This document shows positions 33,626-43,152 of a stretch of DNA of 64,000 nt, piece after piece. The translations under genes were made by a program, and so were the position numbers. The DNA is from Musa acuminata AAA Group (taxonomy: Eukaryota > Streptophyta > Magnoliopsida > Zingiberales > Musaceae), in assembly GCF_036884655.1 (NCBI RefSeq), contig NC_088345.1, positions 19,489,001-19,553,000 on the forward strand, written 5' to 3'. Numbering within the stretch: the first letter of the stretch is position 1; each line of letters begins with the position of its first letter. Below the pieces are notes generated by a model. It had not been told where the DNA came from. It made no database searches and was given only the letters and a program-made list of their open reading frames with translations.

Positions 33626-36608
33626 AAAACTAAACAATTGCAAGCTAGGAGCAAGAAATGGTACCTTGATAGTGGATGCTCAAGGCATATGACCGGAGAT
33701 CCATCTCAATTCTCTAAGCTCTCTAGCATAGACGAAGGATATGTCACCTTCGGAGACAACAACAAGGGTAAAATCATTGGCAAAGGAACCATTGGTAACA
33801 AATCCAACCTCTCTATTGAAGATGTTTTACTAGTTGATGGTTTAAAACATAACCTCTTGAGCATTAGTCAATTATGTGATAAAGGATATATTATAAGATT
33901 TGAATCTAATGCCTGCATCATTGAAAAACCACACAAAAATATATCTATGATTGCATTAAAACAAAACAACGTATACACTATTGACATCAATGACTTATGT
34001 GATGAAATGTGCTTTGCCGTTATGAATGAGGATGCTTGGCTATGGCATAGAAGATTAGGTCATGCTAGCATGAAACTAATCAATCAAGTATCATCTAGAG
34101 AACTTGTAAGAGGAATTCCTCATATCAAGTTCATCAAAGATAATGTATGTGATGCTTGCCAATTAGGTAAGCAAATTAGGGGTAGCTTCAAAGCTAAGAA
34201 TCAAATAAGCACCTCTAGGCCCTTACAATTGATCCATATGGACTTGTTCGGACCAATCTCTACATCGAGTCTAGGAGGTAGCAAATACGCCTTTGTCATT
34301 ATTGATGACTACAGCAGATATACATGGACCTACTTCTTAAAACAAAAAAAATGAATGCTTTAGACATTTTACCAAGTTTTGTAAACTTGTTCAAAATGAG
34401 AAGGAATCTATGATTTCGTCAATTAGAAGTGATCACGGTGGAGAATTTCAAAACCATGACTTCCAAGAATTCTATGAACTCAACGGATACAACCATAACT
34501 TCTCTACTCCAAGAAATCCTCAACAAAATGGGGTAGTAGAAAGAAAAAATCGAAATTTGCAAGAAATGGCTAGAACCATGTTGAATGAACATAGCCTACC
34601 CAAATATTTTTGGGCCGAAGCTGTAAGCACTGCATGTTATATTTTAAATAGAGTCCTAGTAAGACCCTTACTCACCAAAACTCCTTATGAGTTATGGAAT
34701 AACAAAAAACCCAATGTCTCATATTTTAAAGTCTTTGGGTGTAAGTGTTTTATCTTGAATAAAAAGGATAACTTAGGAAAATTCGATGCTAAATCTGATG
34801 AAGGAATTTTTCTTGGTTATTCTTCGGTTTCTAAAGCTTTTTGCATCTTCAATAAAAGAACCTTAATTATTGAAGAATCCATCCATGTCGTTTTCAATGA
34901 GATTTCAGAAATTAAGAAAAATGATCTTGATGATGATATTAATTTTGATTCCTTGAATTTAAACGAAACCCCGTCTCCAACTAGCAACTTGGTTGCATCC
35001 ACTTCCAAAACATCCTTACCCAAGGATTGGAAGTATATAGATGCTCATCCTAAGGAGCTAATCCTAGGAGACACATCAAAAGGGGTTCAAACACGATCTT
35101 CTTTTAAAAACTTTTGTGTCAACGCCGCTTTTCTCTCCCAAATTGAACCCAAATGTGTTGATGAAGCCATGAAAGATGATTCATGGATTATCGCAATGCA
35201 AGATGAATTAAATCAATTTGAGAGAAATGAGGTGTGGACGCTTGTTCCTAGGCCAAATGACCATTTAGTAATTGGTACTAAATGGGTCTTTAGAAACAAG
35301 CAAGATGAAAATGGTATCGTGGTTAGAAACAAGGCTAGATTAGTGGCCAAAGGTTTCAACCAAGAAGAAGGTATCGATTACGAAGAAACCTTCGCACCTG
35401 TGGCTCGATTGGAAGCCATAAGGATGCTCCTTGCCTATGCTAGTTGCAATAATTTTAAGTTATTTCAAATGGATGTTAAAAGCGCTTTTCTAAATGGTTT
35501 CATTTCCGAAGAAGTTTATGTTGAACAACCTCCTGGATTTGAAAATAATGGCTACCCTAATCATGTGTTTAGATTAACTAAAGCTCTCTATGGTTTAAAG
35601 CAAGCCCCAAGGGCTTGGTATGAGAGACTTAGCTCTTTTCTCATTGAAAATAATTTCGTAAAAGGCAAGGTTGATACTACATTGTTTATCAAGAATTTTG
35701 AAAATGATTTTCTCATTGTTCAGATTTATGTTGATGACATTATCTTTGGTTCTACAAATGAATCTCTTTGTGAATCCTTTTCGAAAACTATGAGTCATGA
35801 ATTCGAAATGAGTCTAATGGGAGAGTTAACATTCTTCTTAGGCCTACAAATCAAACAACTAAGCAATGGCATCTTTATTAGTCAAACCAAATATGCTGTA
35901 AGTTTGCTAAAGAAGTTCAAAATGAATAATTCAAAAGCCATTGACACTCCTATGAGCACCTCCACTAAGTTAGAAATTGATGAGAATGGAGAAAGCTTCG
36001 ATCAAAAAACCTATAGGGGTATGATAGGAAGTTTACTTTACCTCACTGCCACCAGACCAGACATTATGTTCAGTGTAGGACTTTGTGCTAGATTTCAATC
36101 AGACCCTAAGATATCTCATCTCAAAGCTGTCAAAAGAATACTCAGATATCTTAATGGAACTACCAATCTAGGATTATGGTACCCAAAAACAGAAAATTTT
36201 GAATTAACAGCCTATGCTGATGCGGACTTTGCTGGCTGTAAACTAGACAGAAAAAGCACATCAGGATCATGTCAATTTTTAGGACATGCCCTTGTATCCT
36301 GGTCATCTAAGAAACAAAACTCGGTTGCCCTATCAACAACCGAAGCTGAATACATTGCAGCAAGTGCATGCTGTGCACAAGTTGTATGGATGAAAAACAC
36401 TTTAGAAGATTACAAAGTGAATCTTAAAGATATTCCCATTAAATGTGATAACACGAGTGCAATATGCTTAACTAAAAATCCTATACAACACTCAAGAACA
36501 AAACACATTGATATTAGACATCACTTTATACGTGATCATGTCACTAATCATGACGTGACCATAGAGTTTATTGATACCAAACATCAACTGGCTGATATCT
36601 TCACATAA
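33626..36608 (+). pseudogene. Pol of SIRE element F (protease, integrase, RT, RNase H) with one frameshift
   Basis: Continues in the Gag frame after the amber codon. Order: aspartic protease (WYLDSGCSRHMTG near 33659), integrase zinc region (WHRRLGHASMKLI, then CDACQLGK) to 34180, integrase core with Asp in HMDLFGPI (near 34235), Asp in [10 protein letters not shown] (near 34425) and Glu in NGVVERKN (near 34535), reverse transcriptase ([13 protein letters not shown] near 35275; catalytic YVDDIIFG near 35727) and RNase H (YADADFAG near 36215; [11 protein letters not shown] near 36335). One extra A in an eight-A run at about 34342-34349 shifts frame, and the open frame resumes to 36608. All catalytic residues seen are intact. 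At the end, DIFT runs into TAA, and RRELGML-coding bases follow out of frame, so a short piece has been deleted. Homopolymer position leaves room for an assembly error. Confidence 0.85.
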
Positions 36609-37439
36609 GAAGAGAATTAGGTATGTTGATGTGTCCAAATACTTAAACTAGTTAAAATTATTTTTCGGATGTTATTACTATTACATGCCTTGACAAACGC
36701 TTGATCAAATAACATGTTGCAAATTATGTGACAAATATTTTTAACCAAATGCATGTAAGAAGTTCATTTTTCGGGTTGTATGCTAAAAATGGGATGTTCC
36801 CGTACACTCTTATGAAAACTCCTTGGAAAATGACTTTCCTCCGTCAAGCAAAAACAATAAAGAGATATATGTGTCATGACTTCCTTTATATGCTTGATCA
36901 TGCTATCATGCTTTTTGTTGATGACAAAGGGGGAGAAAAATATGAATTGATAAACACTATGTCATAGCTGAACTGCCATAATCATATCTATGTCATAGTT
37001 ACAAATACTTGAGTGATGCCATAAACAATGTTATGCCATCCTTGCATCACCAAGAGATATGTGAACATGTGCAATAGTTTGCATCATATCTTGATTTGAT
37101 ATTCTATAGAAAATGCAAACTTGCTAGAAAATCTCAGATGTAAGCATCATGTAAAAAGTCCTTCGTAGCTTTATATGATTACATGATGAGTAGTTACAAA
37201 CACTATCATACAAACTTGTTGATGTATGTCATGCCTTGACATAATTCTTGAAGAGAAACATCATGATAGGCATCATGATGGGAGCATTGATAAGTTTAAC
37301 TGATCTAACTTATCAATGCGTCACTTGAATTCTTAGGTCTTGAATTCAAGGTTGACTTATCTCAACTATGGCATATAGATAGGGGGAGTTAAGGATAACT
37401 CCTTTATCAATTGATTGTCATCATCAAAAAGGGGGAGAT
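36609..37439 (+). other. 3' non-coding region of element F
   Basis: No envelope-like frame is seen. It contains the Sirevirus-type motif CTTTTTGTTGATGACAAAGG with GGGAGAA (36911-36937), a further AGGGGGAGTTAAGG at about 37381 and the polypurine tract AAAAAGGGGGAGAT (37426-37439) abutting the 3' LTR. Confidence 0.8.
37426..37439 (+). other. Polypurine tract of element F
   Basis: AAAAAGGGGGAGAT immediately before the 3' LTR; the usual plus-strand priming site. Confidence 0.9.
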
Positions 37440-39871
37440 TGTTGAATCTCGGATTTTGATGATGAAGTCAATTGTCATTTGTTATCTAATCTATGTGTTG
37501 AGATAAGTGTGCAGGATTAACTACGATGAGATTAAGACAAGCAGCAGGAGTTGCGCCGGAGTCAAGATCATGATCACGTTGGGAGTTCGAGAGTTCGACG
37601 GAAGTTCGGACGGTCGTCGGAGGTTCAGAGAGAACAGATCCGAGAAGTCCAGAAGCTTGCCAAGCGAAGCTCGTCGGAACTCGCCAAGTGGATCGTCGCA
37701 AAGTCCAGGAGTATGCCGGATGTCCGCAGAAGGATCACCGAGGGTTATCGGTTGATCGACGGAACTTGGCCGGAAACTCGCCGGAAGAAGCGATTGACGC
37801 ATCGGAGCAAGCTGCAGAAGTTGTCTTAGAGATAATCGTAGTTAGCACGATGATTAAGCATGAAAATGGGAGGTGATCCCATTAGCTTAATCTTGGGGCA
37901 ATTGGGCCCCTGAAAAGATTCAAAGTGGGTCGAATGGAGTGAACCATTCGGACCCTGATTGCACCAGGAGGTGCAACCGCCCCAGCCAGGAGGTGCAACC
38001 GCCTGGGCTGTGGGGCTGAGAGGTGCAACCGCCCCAGCCAGGAGGTGCAACCGCCTGGGCTGTGGGGCTGGGAGGTGCAACCGCCCCAGCCAGGAGGTGC
38101 AACCGCCAGGGTTGCAAGGCTGGGAGGTGCAACCGCTCCAGCCAAGAGGTTGCACCGCCAGAGCTCAAGTTCCGAGCTCTGCCAGGCGATGCAACCACCA
38201 AGCTCAGTCTTCGAGCTTTGGCAGAGTGGTGCATCAGCCTGAGCTCAGTCTCGAGCTTTGCCAGGTGATGCATTCACCAAGCTCAGTCTTCGAGCTATGG
38301 CAGAATGGTGCATCAGCTTGAGCTCAGTTTGGAGCTCTGCCAAGTGATGCAACCACCGAGCTCAGATTTCGAGCTCTGCCAGGTGATGCAACCACCAAGC
38401 TCAGTCTTCGAGCTCTGCCAGGTGATGCAACCATTGAGCTCAGTCTTCGAGCTCTGGCAGAGAAGAAGCAATCGGCAGAGCTCAGTCTTCGAGCTCTGCC
38501 AGGCGGTGCCACCTCTCCAGTCGAGAGGTGCAACCGCCTGATCCCAGAATTCTGGGATTTGATCGATTTGATCGTTTTGAGCTCGAATTTTGAATTGGGT
38601 TGGGGCCTATAAATACCCCACCCATTCAGCACTGAAAAGATACAGACCTATACCGAAATTGTGATCTTTTCTGTGATTCTAAAGAGCTCAAAAGTGTTGT
38701 AAAGCCCTTGAGTCTCCTCCTTCTGTTCTTCAAGTTTTCAACTGTAAAGTGAGGAGAGAAAGGTCTGTAAAGGTTGTCTCCTAAGCCTGTCAAAAGGAGA
38801 GAAACTGTAAGAGGGAAGTTTGGCCTTCGCCCATTGAAGGAAGGCAGCTAGTTGACGTCGGCAACCTCATCGGTGGAGGAAGCCAAAAGTGGAGTAGGTC
38901 AAGGCTGACCGAACCACTCTAAATCTCTGGTTTGCGTTTATTTTCGAGCACTTTATCATTACTGCAAACCTCCCTCATCACTACTGCTCTCTGCGCTTTC
39001 ACGAACAAGTTCTAAGTGCTGTTCTTCCAAATCTGCATTCAGACGTAAACTCGTATTTTCATACATTACAGTTTACGTTTACGTTTGATTCTGCAAATCT
39101 GTTTTCCGTGCTTTTACGAACGAGCTTCCTTGCAGTTTACGCTTACATTTTAATCCTATTAATAACTGCAATCTGTCCTCTACGATCTTACAAACGAGTT
39201 TCAACATTTAGACGTAAAACTGCATTCAGACGTAAATCGGCTTTCTTCGCTCAATCATCAGATTTCAGTTCACGTTTACGTCTTGGTTTCATCTGCATAC
39301 TGCCTTCTGCGAGTATACAAACAAGTTTCAAAGTTTAGACGTAAATCTGCGTCTAACTGCGTTTAGACGTAAATCTACGTTTAGACGTAAAACTGCGTTT
39401 AAACGTAAAACTGCGTTTAGACGTAAAACTGCGTTTAGACGTAATACTGCGTTTAGACGTAAATCTGCGTTTAGACGTAAAACTACGTTTAGACGTAAAA
39501 CTGCGTTTAGACGTAAAATCTGCGTTTAGACGTAAATCTGCATTTAGACGCAAAACTGCGCTTAGACGCAATCTGCGCTTAGACGTAAAACTACGTTTAG
39601 ACGTAAAACTGCGTTTAGACGTAAAATCTGCGTTTAGACGTAAATCTGCATTTAGACGCAAAACTGCGCTTAGACGCAATCTGCGCTTAGACGCAAAACT
39701 GCGCTTAGACGCAATCTGCGCTTAGACGCAAACTGCACTTAGATACAAACTGAGAATTTGCTTTTGCATCATAATAGTTTTTGAACAAACGCAGCTTTTG
39801 GTTTTAAATTTATTATACGATTTCCGCTGCACTAATTCACCCCCCCCCTCTTAGTGCTCTCGATCCTAACA
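37440..39871 (+). repeat. 3' LTR of SIRE element F
   Basis: 2432 bases, same length as the 5' LTR, with one difference noticed by eye. TATA box at 38608-38615. It ends GATCCTAACA and is followed by ATAAC (39872-39876). Confidence 0.95.
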
Positions 39872-39876
39872 ATAAC

Positions 39877-41266
39877 TATTGCATAAATGCATATATATTG
39901 TGATGTCCTTGGATTTGTGCAATGGGAATCGGATCGTGATGAGATCACGATAATGAGATCGATTCACCTTTAAACACATATCCTAAATAATCCCGGTCAT
40001 AGGTTACTCGAGAGGGACATCGTGATAACCGGATAGACTGGTGTGCTGTATACCCGTCCATATGATGGATGCAGCTGGTCTCATAGCTGCTCGTGTAGGG
40101 ACACTAGGGATACAGTACAGGTGCTCATTGGAGAATGAGTTCACTGATTGATCCGCTTACGGAATGCTGGATGGTTGATGATGCCTTATTGTCAGACAAC
40201 GATTCCGTAGTCCTAGTGGTGTATCTGGTTTTTAGACTTGAGACACCAAGGATGTCCTGTATGAGTGCTCCACTCTTTGATACCAGACTTATAGGTTTGG
40301 CTGTTCGCAGATCTAGTACAGCTGGTCATTGGGAGTGGTAGTCGACCTTACGAGGGCTATTGAGTGTCGATAGAGGATCATCCACTCTCGGTATCATGAG
40401 AGGAATATCCCATGTGTTCTTGCTCAGACAAATCCCTGGCCAGGGTCATTCGGGTTGAGAGAGAAAGAGTTCTCCGGGAGAATCCGATTAGAGCGAGACT
40501 CGAGTAGAAACCGTATGGGTCTGACAGCACCATGCTCGATATACGGTCTCTGGGATATTAGATGGATGAGGGACTATAGGTACATGGTAACTGAGGACAG
40601 ACAGGTCCAATGGATTGGATTCCCCTGTATCGTCTGGGGACTACGGCGTAGTGGCCTAGTACTTCCGTAGTCGATGAGTCGAGTGAATTATTACAGAGAT
40701 AATAATTCACTGAGTTAGAAGGAGTTCTGACAGGTATGACTCACGGCCAGCTCGATATTGGGCCTAGAGGGTCACACACATATTGGTAGGCATTGCGATG
40801 AGTAGAGGTTCGGATATGAGATATCCGACGGAGCCCTTGTCTTATTGGATGCAGATCCAATACCCACTAGGGAAAGGACCCATTAGGGTTTTGACACGGG
40901 ATCTCTATAAATAGGAGGGATTCACAGCCTCATAGGCTAGAGTCTTTGCTTGCCCTTCCTATTCTCCTCTCCCTCTCCCCCTCAGAGTAGGCCTGGAGTT
41001 TTGAGGAGCGTCGTCGCAACCCTGCTGTGTGGATCACCGCTAGAGAGGAGGACGCTTGACCTCCTTCACCCTCTCCTAAGGATCTGCAAGGAAACAGGGA
41101 TATACGATCTCCCTAGGTAACACAATCTTTATACGCAGTTTTGTGTTTTTGCGGATTTTGCGCACCAATCTTCGCACGACGATGAACATCTTTTTGGGAA
41201 TCGGGGATTTTTGTTTTCTTGTTCTTCCGCTGCGCATATGATGTCGCCCCCTATGATTTCCCAACA
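39877..41266 (+). repeat. Angela LTR1, remainder after element F
   Basis: Resumes TATTGCATAAATGC and ends TTTCCCAACA. TATA box TATAAATA at 40906-40913. It shares GTTCGCAG, GTAGTCGACC and the GCGGATTTTGCGCAC stretch with LTR2, which the truncated LTR and LTR3 lack. Full LTR1 without F is about 1495 bases. Confidence 0.9.
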
Positions 41267-41267
41267 G

Positions 41268-41280
41268 TGGTATCAGAGCC
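41268..41280 (+). other. Primer-binding site of Angela copy G
   Basis: TGGTATCAGAGCC, one base after the LTR end. Confidence 0.9.
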
Positions 41281-41384
41281 AGGTTGTTCGTGCGAATGAT
41301 TGGTTTTGAACTGCGTGTATTGTGTTTAGGAAGAATTTTGACGTCAAAATCGTTGACGCAAAAGAGAGGAAGGGCAGCAACAGT

Positions 41385-41865
41385 TGCTGCCCTCGATCTG
41401 CATGCCTGCAGCCTCCTGCAGCGGCAACCGCAGTCGCAGCCAGGCAGCACAGCGCCGGCGCATGCGCAAGCGCTGTGTCTGCAGCAGCCGGCCGGCGGCC
41501 TGCTTGCAGCAGGCTTGCTGCCGGCGGGGCTGGCAGCCCGCGGGTAGAGGCGCCTGCGGCCGCTGAGTCCGCGGGTAGAGGCGCCGCGGGGCAGCAGCGC
41601 GTGCTGAGGCACCGCAGGGCAGCGGCGCCTGTGGCTGCTGCTCCCACGGGCAAAAACCCCGCAGGGGCGGCCGCCAGCGAGGCAGCACCGCCTGCGGGCG
41701 CTGCCTCGCCGGCAGGACTGCCCGCGGAGGCGGCGACGCCCGCGGGGGCCAGCGGGCGTGCCGCCCGCGGGGGCCAGCGGGCGTGCCGCCCGCAGGCGAG
41801 GGCAGCGCCCCGCCCCTCGCCGCACAGGCCACCGCCGGCAGGGTGGCGGCGGCGGCAGCAGCGAA
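41385..41865 (+). repeat. GC-rich leader module, copy G
   Basis: Extremely GC-rich, with imperfect repeats of GCGGGCAGAGGCGCC- and GGGCAGCGGCGCC-like units. The homologous module is at 49655-50125 in H, and a shorter one in copy O (about 28680-28790). Confidence 0.75.
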
Positions 41866-42654
41866 AAGGGGAAAGGGCATTAGGGTTTTCTGGGAAAAAG
41901 ATAGTTTTGCCCCTCGGAATTTGAGAAATTCCAGTTTCTGTCTTTTGTCCAAATTACGAAAATACCCTTAGGAATTGAGAAATTCCCTACATGTCCCTGA
42001 TTTCAGAAAAATATTAATTAATTAAAAGGTTTAGTTGATTATTATTTTTATTATTATCTAGTAGTCCTACATGATGATGATTATTTATACATGTGATGTA
42101 TGATGTGTGGACGGATGATCATGGACCGTGTGATGTGTGTACTTGTGATTATTATTATTGAGGTCTGCGAACCTCCATTATATTTCTCGTTTATTGTCGG
42201 GCCTGCGTGCCTATGATTAAGTTGTAATCACATGAGGAGGCGCAGCGGGAGCGTGGATGCGACAGCGGGACCCACGAGACGGACGATCGTGTTGCATGGA
42301 GATGCATCAAGATGTCGACGAAACCGACGAGGACGAGATGGACGATCATAGGGCATGGAGATGCACCGTTGCACACATAGATCTTGATGTGAGTGATTAG
42401 GCCTACTGGCTCGGGCCTAATCATATTAGGTTGTGGTCCATGATCATCTGGTGTGATTGCTTATACACATACTAGATATGTATATATATTTGCATGCGAT
42501 GTAGATATATATTAAATATGTATATGTGTGACATGTCATATTAGGAGACCAAATCATAGAAACATCTCTCGATAATATTAAGTCGGTAAACGTGAGGCAA
42601 TTAGATTGACCCACGTGGCCTTCCATCGTTATGAGTAGGAACCGAATCCCGGTG

Positions 42655-42967
42655 TAGGTTGAGTTGGTCGAGTCCCTCGAGACTCACCTATATCGCGATT
42701 CGCTATCTTGCTTACGACATAGAGATGTCACCGGTGACCTGAGGGCATGATATGCTTGGTCGAGTCCCTCGAGGGTATATCATCAAATCAGACTCATCTT
42801 GTAACGAAGGTGTTGACTTAACCGAGCATCATGGTTGGTCGAGTCCCTCGAGGCCATGGTGATTCGGAGGCCGAACAGGACGGGAATCACAAGGAGTTGT
42901 GATCGGCAAGAGTTGTCTACCTTTTAGGCTTAGTGTGATTGGTCGAGTCCCTCGAGGTTACACTAAG
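42655..42967 (+). other. Array of four stem-loops with a shared apex, Angela G leader
   Basis: Four hairpins at 42655-42690, 42747-42783, 42827-42861 and 42929-42967. Each has the apex GGTCGAGTCCCTCGAGG or GA in place of the final GG (a TCGAG/CTCGA stem with loop TCC, and GG bulged on the 5' side). Each has an outer stem of 10-12 pairs that differs in sequence between hairpins: 42827-42836 pairs with 42852-42861, 42747-42757 with 42773-42783, 42929-42940 with 42956-42967 (Watson-Crick or G-U throughout), and 42655-42665 with 42681-42690 with one bulged T. Two more perfect stems lie between them (42863-42875, loop AGG; 42886-42903, loop GGAG) and another follows at 42995-43013. Function is unknown; packaging, dimerisation or translation control are possible. 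Confidence 0.7.
42727..42738. other. 12-base perfect palindrome in Angela leader
   Basis: GTCACCGGTGAC, also at 50983-50994 in copy H; in copy O it has one central mismatch (about 56920-56931). An eight-base palindrome ATCGCGAT lies just upstream (42692-42699; 50948-50955). Confidence 0.8.
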
Positions 42968-43121
42968 ACGCTGATTGGATCCTGATCCCCACTAGAAGTC
43001 TGCCGGAGACTTCCGTTTCACGTGCTGAGGGTGTCGCGTGACTCGTTAGTAAAATAGTGGGAGCATATTAAGATAGAAGTCCATATCTTGATAGTTTATT
43101 TCTTGCAAAATCTGCATGTTA

Positions 43122-43149
43122 TTCATTTTTGCTACATCTTTATTTTCAG
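43122..43149 (+). other. Possible 3' splice site before gag, copy G
   Basis: TTTTTGCTACATCTTTATTT and TCAG just before the gag ATG at 43153, a good match to a plant polypyrimidine tract plus CAG. Present in H (51379-51405); in copy O the last G is A (TTTTCAA). No donor is proven; CTAGGTAAC in the LTR near 41112 is one candidate. Confidence 0.35.
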
Positions 43150-43152
43150 AAA

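Larger units (their letters stand above)
29560..39871 (+). mobile_element. Young, nearly intact SIRE (Sirevirus) element F, 10.3 kb
   Basis: Two 2432-base LTRs (29560-31991 and 37440-39871), a perfect 5-bp duplication, primer-binding site, gag, pol and Sirevirus-type polypurine motifs. By eye I found a single LTR difference (A at 30130, G at 38010). With a commonly used plant rate of 1.3e-8 substitutions per site per year, one change in 2432 sites would mean roughly 16,000 years; this is inference and depends on the rate. It is the last insertion of the nest. Lesions: a one-base insertion in integrase and a small deletion at the pol 3' end. Confidence 0.95.
41281..43152 (+). other. Long 5' leader of Angela copy G
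   Basis: Nearly 1.9 kb between primer-binding site and gag. It has a very GC-rich module (about 41385-41865) with internal repeats, then ordinary sequence, then a dense run of stem-loops at 42655-43013. The last bases before gag are a pyrimidine-rich tract ending TTTATTTTCAG, which looks like a 3' splice site. Long open frames in the GC-rich part occur on both strands and several frames and are composition artefacts. Confidence 0.75.

Noticed and set aside
36728..36967. 79-codon frame after element F pol as a possible envelope-like protein
   Set aside because: No signal peptide or membrane segment pattern; it overlaps the Sirevirus polypurine motif and is not conserved in the other copies.
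40135..40670. Repeated 68- and 71-codon frames in Angela LTRs (also 47320, 47640, 55679, 55999)
   Set aside because: They recur because the LTR recurs; they lie upstream of the TATA box and have no recognisable protein features.
41076..41952. Long overlapping open frames of up to 249 codons on both strands in the GC-rich Angela leader
   Set aside because: Frames are open in several phases on both strands, Ala/Pro/Arg-rich and without conserved motifs; stop codons are simply rare at this GC content. The same applies to 49472-50257.
42663..42682. tRNA T-arm resemblance of GGTCGAGTCCC
   Set aside because: No acceptor, D or anticodon arms around it, and the paired arms do not have tRNA geometry.
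42655..42967. CRISPR-like array (four identical 16-17 base repeats with spacers)
   Set aside because: Repeats are too short and spacers uneven (about 76-104 bases), spacers are conserved between copies, and the context is a plant retroelement leader.
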